DNA from: CAVSJA01 sp963728145
Lineage (GTDB): Bacteria; Bacteroidota; Bacteroidia; Chitinophagales; Chitinophagaceae
Length of the DNA stretch: 64,000 nt
Assembly (NCBI GenBank): GCA_963728145.1
Contig: CAVSJA010000001.1
Coordinates: 62,001 to 126,000, forward strand
Reading direction: 5' to 3'
Shown: positions 62,622 to 64,000 of the stretch, in pieces
Position numbering within the stretch: position 1 is the stretch's first letter
Layout: the number at the start of each line of letters is the position of its first letter
Program-made: the position numbers and the translations under genes
The notes under the pieces: generated by a model
What the model saw: only the letters and a program-made list of their open reading frames with translations
Told to the model about the DNA's origin: nothing
Database searches by the model: none

Positions 62622-63848
62622 ATGAAATGCAGGTTTTGCAAGACTGATCTGGAACATGTGTTTATTGACCTGGTCAATTCACCACCATCAAATTCCTTTT
62701 TGAATTCAGAACAACTCAATGAACCGGAGATATTTTATCCATTGAAGGTGTTCACCTGCCACGAATGTTTTCTTGTCCAAATTGATGAATACAAAAAGTC
62801 AGACGAAATCTTCAGCAACGACTATGTCTATTTTTCCTCCTATTCGACGAGCTGGTTGGATCATTCCAAGCATTATACGGACCTGATGGCACAACGCTTC
62901 AAATTGAATGAGAAGTCAAAAGTGATAGAAATCGCTTCAAACGATGGTTATCTTTTGCAGTACTTCGTTGAAAAGAAGATCCCTGTACTTGGGATAGAAC
63001 CCACAGCAAATACTGCCGAGGTTGCAAGAAAAAAGGGAATCGAAACAATCACAGATTTTTTCGGAGTACGCCTCGCTAATGCGCTGGCCGCAGGTAATAC
63101 AAAAGCCGACCTACTGCTAGGAAATAATGTTCTGGCTCATGTGCCAGATATAGTGGACTTTGTAGGTGGGATGAAGACCATTTTAAAAACATCAGGAGTA
63201 ATAACTATGGAGTTTCCGCATCTGATGCAATTAGTGGACAATAACCAGTTTGATACTATTTATCACGAACATTTTTCGTATCTCTCATTTCACACGGTGA
63301 TAAAGATATTTGAATCGAAGGGTTTGAAATTATTTGATGTGGAAGAAATGCCAACTCATGGGGGGTCATTACGGATTTATGCCTGTCATAAGGAAGACAA
63401 TGAAAAGGATGTGACGGAGAATGTGGCAGCACTCCTGAAGAAAGAGGAAGACAAAGGAATGACCAGTCTCGAATACTATGATAACTTCCAGCAAAAAGCA
63501 TTAAGAGTAAAGCTGGATCTTACCGAGTTCTTAACGCTTCAAAAACGGGCTGGAAAGAGTATCGCCGCTTATGGAGCAGCTGCCAAGGGGAATACCTTAC
63601 TCAACTATTGCGGTATCAAGAACGATCTTATTTCTTATGTTGTTGATGCCAACCCTCATAAAAAAGGGAAATGGTTGCCTGCAAGTCATATCCCTGTTGT
63701 TGATGAAGAACTATTGAAGGATGATAAGCCCGACTTTATAATTATCCTTCCATGGAATTTGAAAGATGAGATCACCAACCAATTAAGTTATATTAAGGAA
63801 TGGGACGGGAAATTTGTGATCGCGATTCCCGAACTAACCGTGATTTAA
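62622..63848 (+). CDS. NDP-sugar C-methyltransferase (TylCIII/EvaC-like)
   Basis: The 408-residue protein has an N-terminal zinc-binding domain with two CxxC pairs (CRFCKTDL at the start and FTCHECFLVQ near 45-55), a SAM-binding domain with VIEIASNDGYLLQYF and GNNVLAHVPD, the catalytic FDTIYHEHFSYLS motif and a C-terminal Rossmann domain with AAYGAAAKGNTLLNYC. This is the layout of enzymes that add a methyl group to carbon 3 or 5 of 4-keto-6-deoxy sugars. The product would be a C-methyl-branched CDP sugar for a surface glycan. Confidence 0.9.
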   Translation: MKCRFCKTDLEHVFIDLVNSPPSNSFLNSEQLNEPEIFYPLKVFTCHECFLVQIDEYKKSDEIFSNDYVYFSSYSTSWLDHSKHYTDLMAQRFKLNEKSKVIEIASNDGYLLQYFVEKKIPVLGIEPTANTAEVARKKGIETITDFFGVRLANALAAGNTKADLLLGNNVLAHVPDIVDFVGGMKTILKTSGVITMEFPHLMQLVDNNQFDTIYHEHFSYLSFHTVIKIFESKGLKLFDVEEMPTHGGSLRIYACHKEDNEKDVTENVAALLKKEEDKGMTSLEYYDNFQQKALRVKLDLTEFLTLQKRAGKSIAAYGAAAKGNTLLNYCGIKNDLISYVVDANPHKKGKWLPASHIPVVDEELLKDDKPDFIIILPWNLKDEITNQLSYIKEWDGKFVIAIPELTVI

Positions 63849-63853
63849 TCAGT

Positions 63854-64000
63854 ATGAAAAAGATCCTCGTTACAGGTGCAACAGGGTTTGTAGGAAATTA
63901 CGTGATAGCTGAATTGCTCAAAACCTCACATAAGATAATAGCAAGTTCATCGAATATTGCTAACGCAAAAGAGGCTGAATGGTTTGATCGCGTAACCTAT
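63854..64000 (+). CDS. NAD-dependent sugar epimerase/dehydratase, partial
   Basis: Only the first 49 codons lie in the window. They begin with MKKILVTGATGFVGNYVIAELL, a clear Rossmann GxxGxxG motif of extended SDR enzymes. It follows the C-methyltransferase by 5 bp and is likely the 4-ketoreductase or epimerase that completes the branched sugar. The gene runs off the window. Confidence 0.85.
   Translation, partial: MKKILVTGATGFVGNYVIAELLKTSHKIIASSSNIANAKEAEWFDRVTY

Overview
The window looks like a chromosomal segment of a Bacteroidota bacterium, most likely of the Chitinophagaceae type. The evidence is type IX secretion (T9SS) cargo with type A and type B (gliding-motility) C-terminal domains, a YpdA/LytS-type kinase with a LytTR regulator, NagB fused to a PIG-L deacetylase, a KdpD lacking its usual N-terminal half, and -7 boxes of the TAnnTTTG type in front of many genes. 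No transposase, integrase or CRISPR array was seen.

Layout. 0.2-9.9 kb: MscS channel, a giant hybrid kinase with a stand-alone receiver, and an AraC regulator next to a flavoprotein of the acyl-CoA dehydrogenase fold. 10-22.6 kb: secreted and surface proteins (PQQ-type sugar dehydrogenase lipoprotein, GloVer-repeat protein, DUF4394 lipoprotein, two linked T9SS-type proteins), a CDF exporter and tRNA-Arg(ACG) with a damaged tRNA-like copy behind it. 22.6-27.9 kb: a potassium module (Kup, a 38-residue membrane peptide, a porin, and a divergent KdpD-like/KdpE-like pair). It is flanked by direct copies of the 3' end of nagB. 27.9-38.3 kb: N-glycan and amino-sugar breakdown (NagB/PIG-L, GH29 fucosidase, GH20 hexosaminidase, CocE-type hydrolase, glycosylasparaginase, CutC). 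The first four genes carry at least 13 apparent single-base indels. 38.4-57.5 kb: lipoprotein, pyruvate kinase, phosphofructokinase, RfbD-like reductase, arginase, acyl-CoA dehydrogenase, YggS, an intradiol dioxygenase/thioredoxin-like fusion, LytS/LytTR, YitT, RF3, GNAT, PurB and MqnA. 57.5-64 kb: a type B T9SS cargo protein and the start of a CDP-sugar operon (rfbF, rfbG, rfbC, C-methyltransferase, epimerase).

The most unusual content lies between genes. From 42.3 to 53.0 kb eight intergenic regions each hold an inverted repeat whose arms are short phased tandem words of 7, 8 or 9 nt. The word changes from locus to locus, but the two arms of one locus match, and several arm pairs differ by whole units. 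They occur between divergent, convergent and tandem genes, so they are not simply terminators. Other repeat families are a four-hairpin element (2.7 and 55.1 kb), inverted hairpin pairs (34.0, 43.4, 48.1 kb), a perfect 35-bp palindrome (31.5 kb) and a GGGTTCCGAACCC cluster (39.4 kb). Three genes (nagB, rfbD-like, tRNA-Arg) have their 3' ends duplicated in direct orientation nearby.

All calls come from reading the sequence. No database search, folding program or alignment tool was run.
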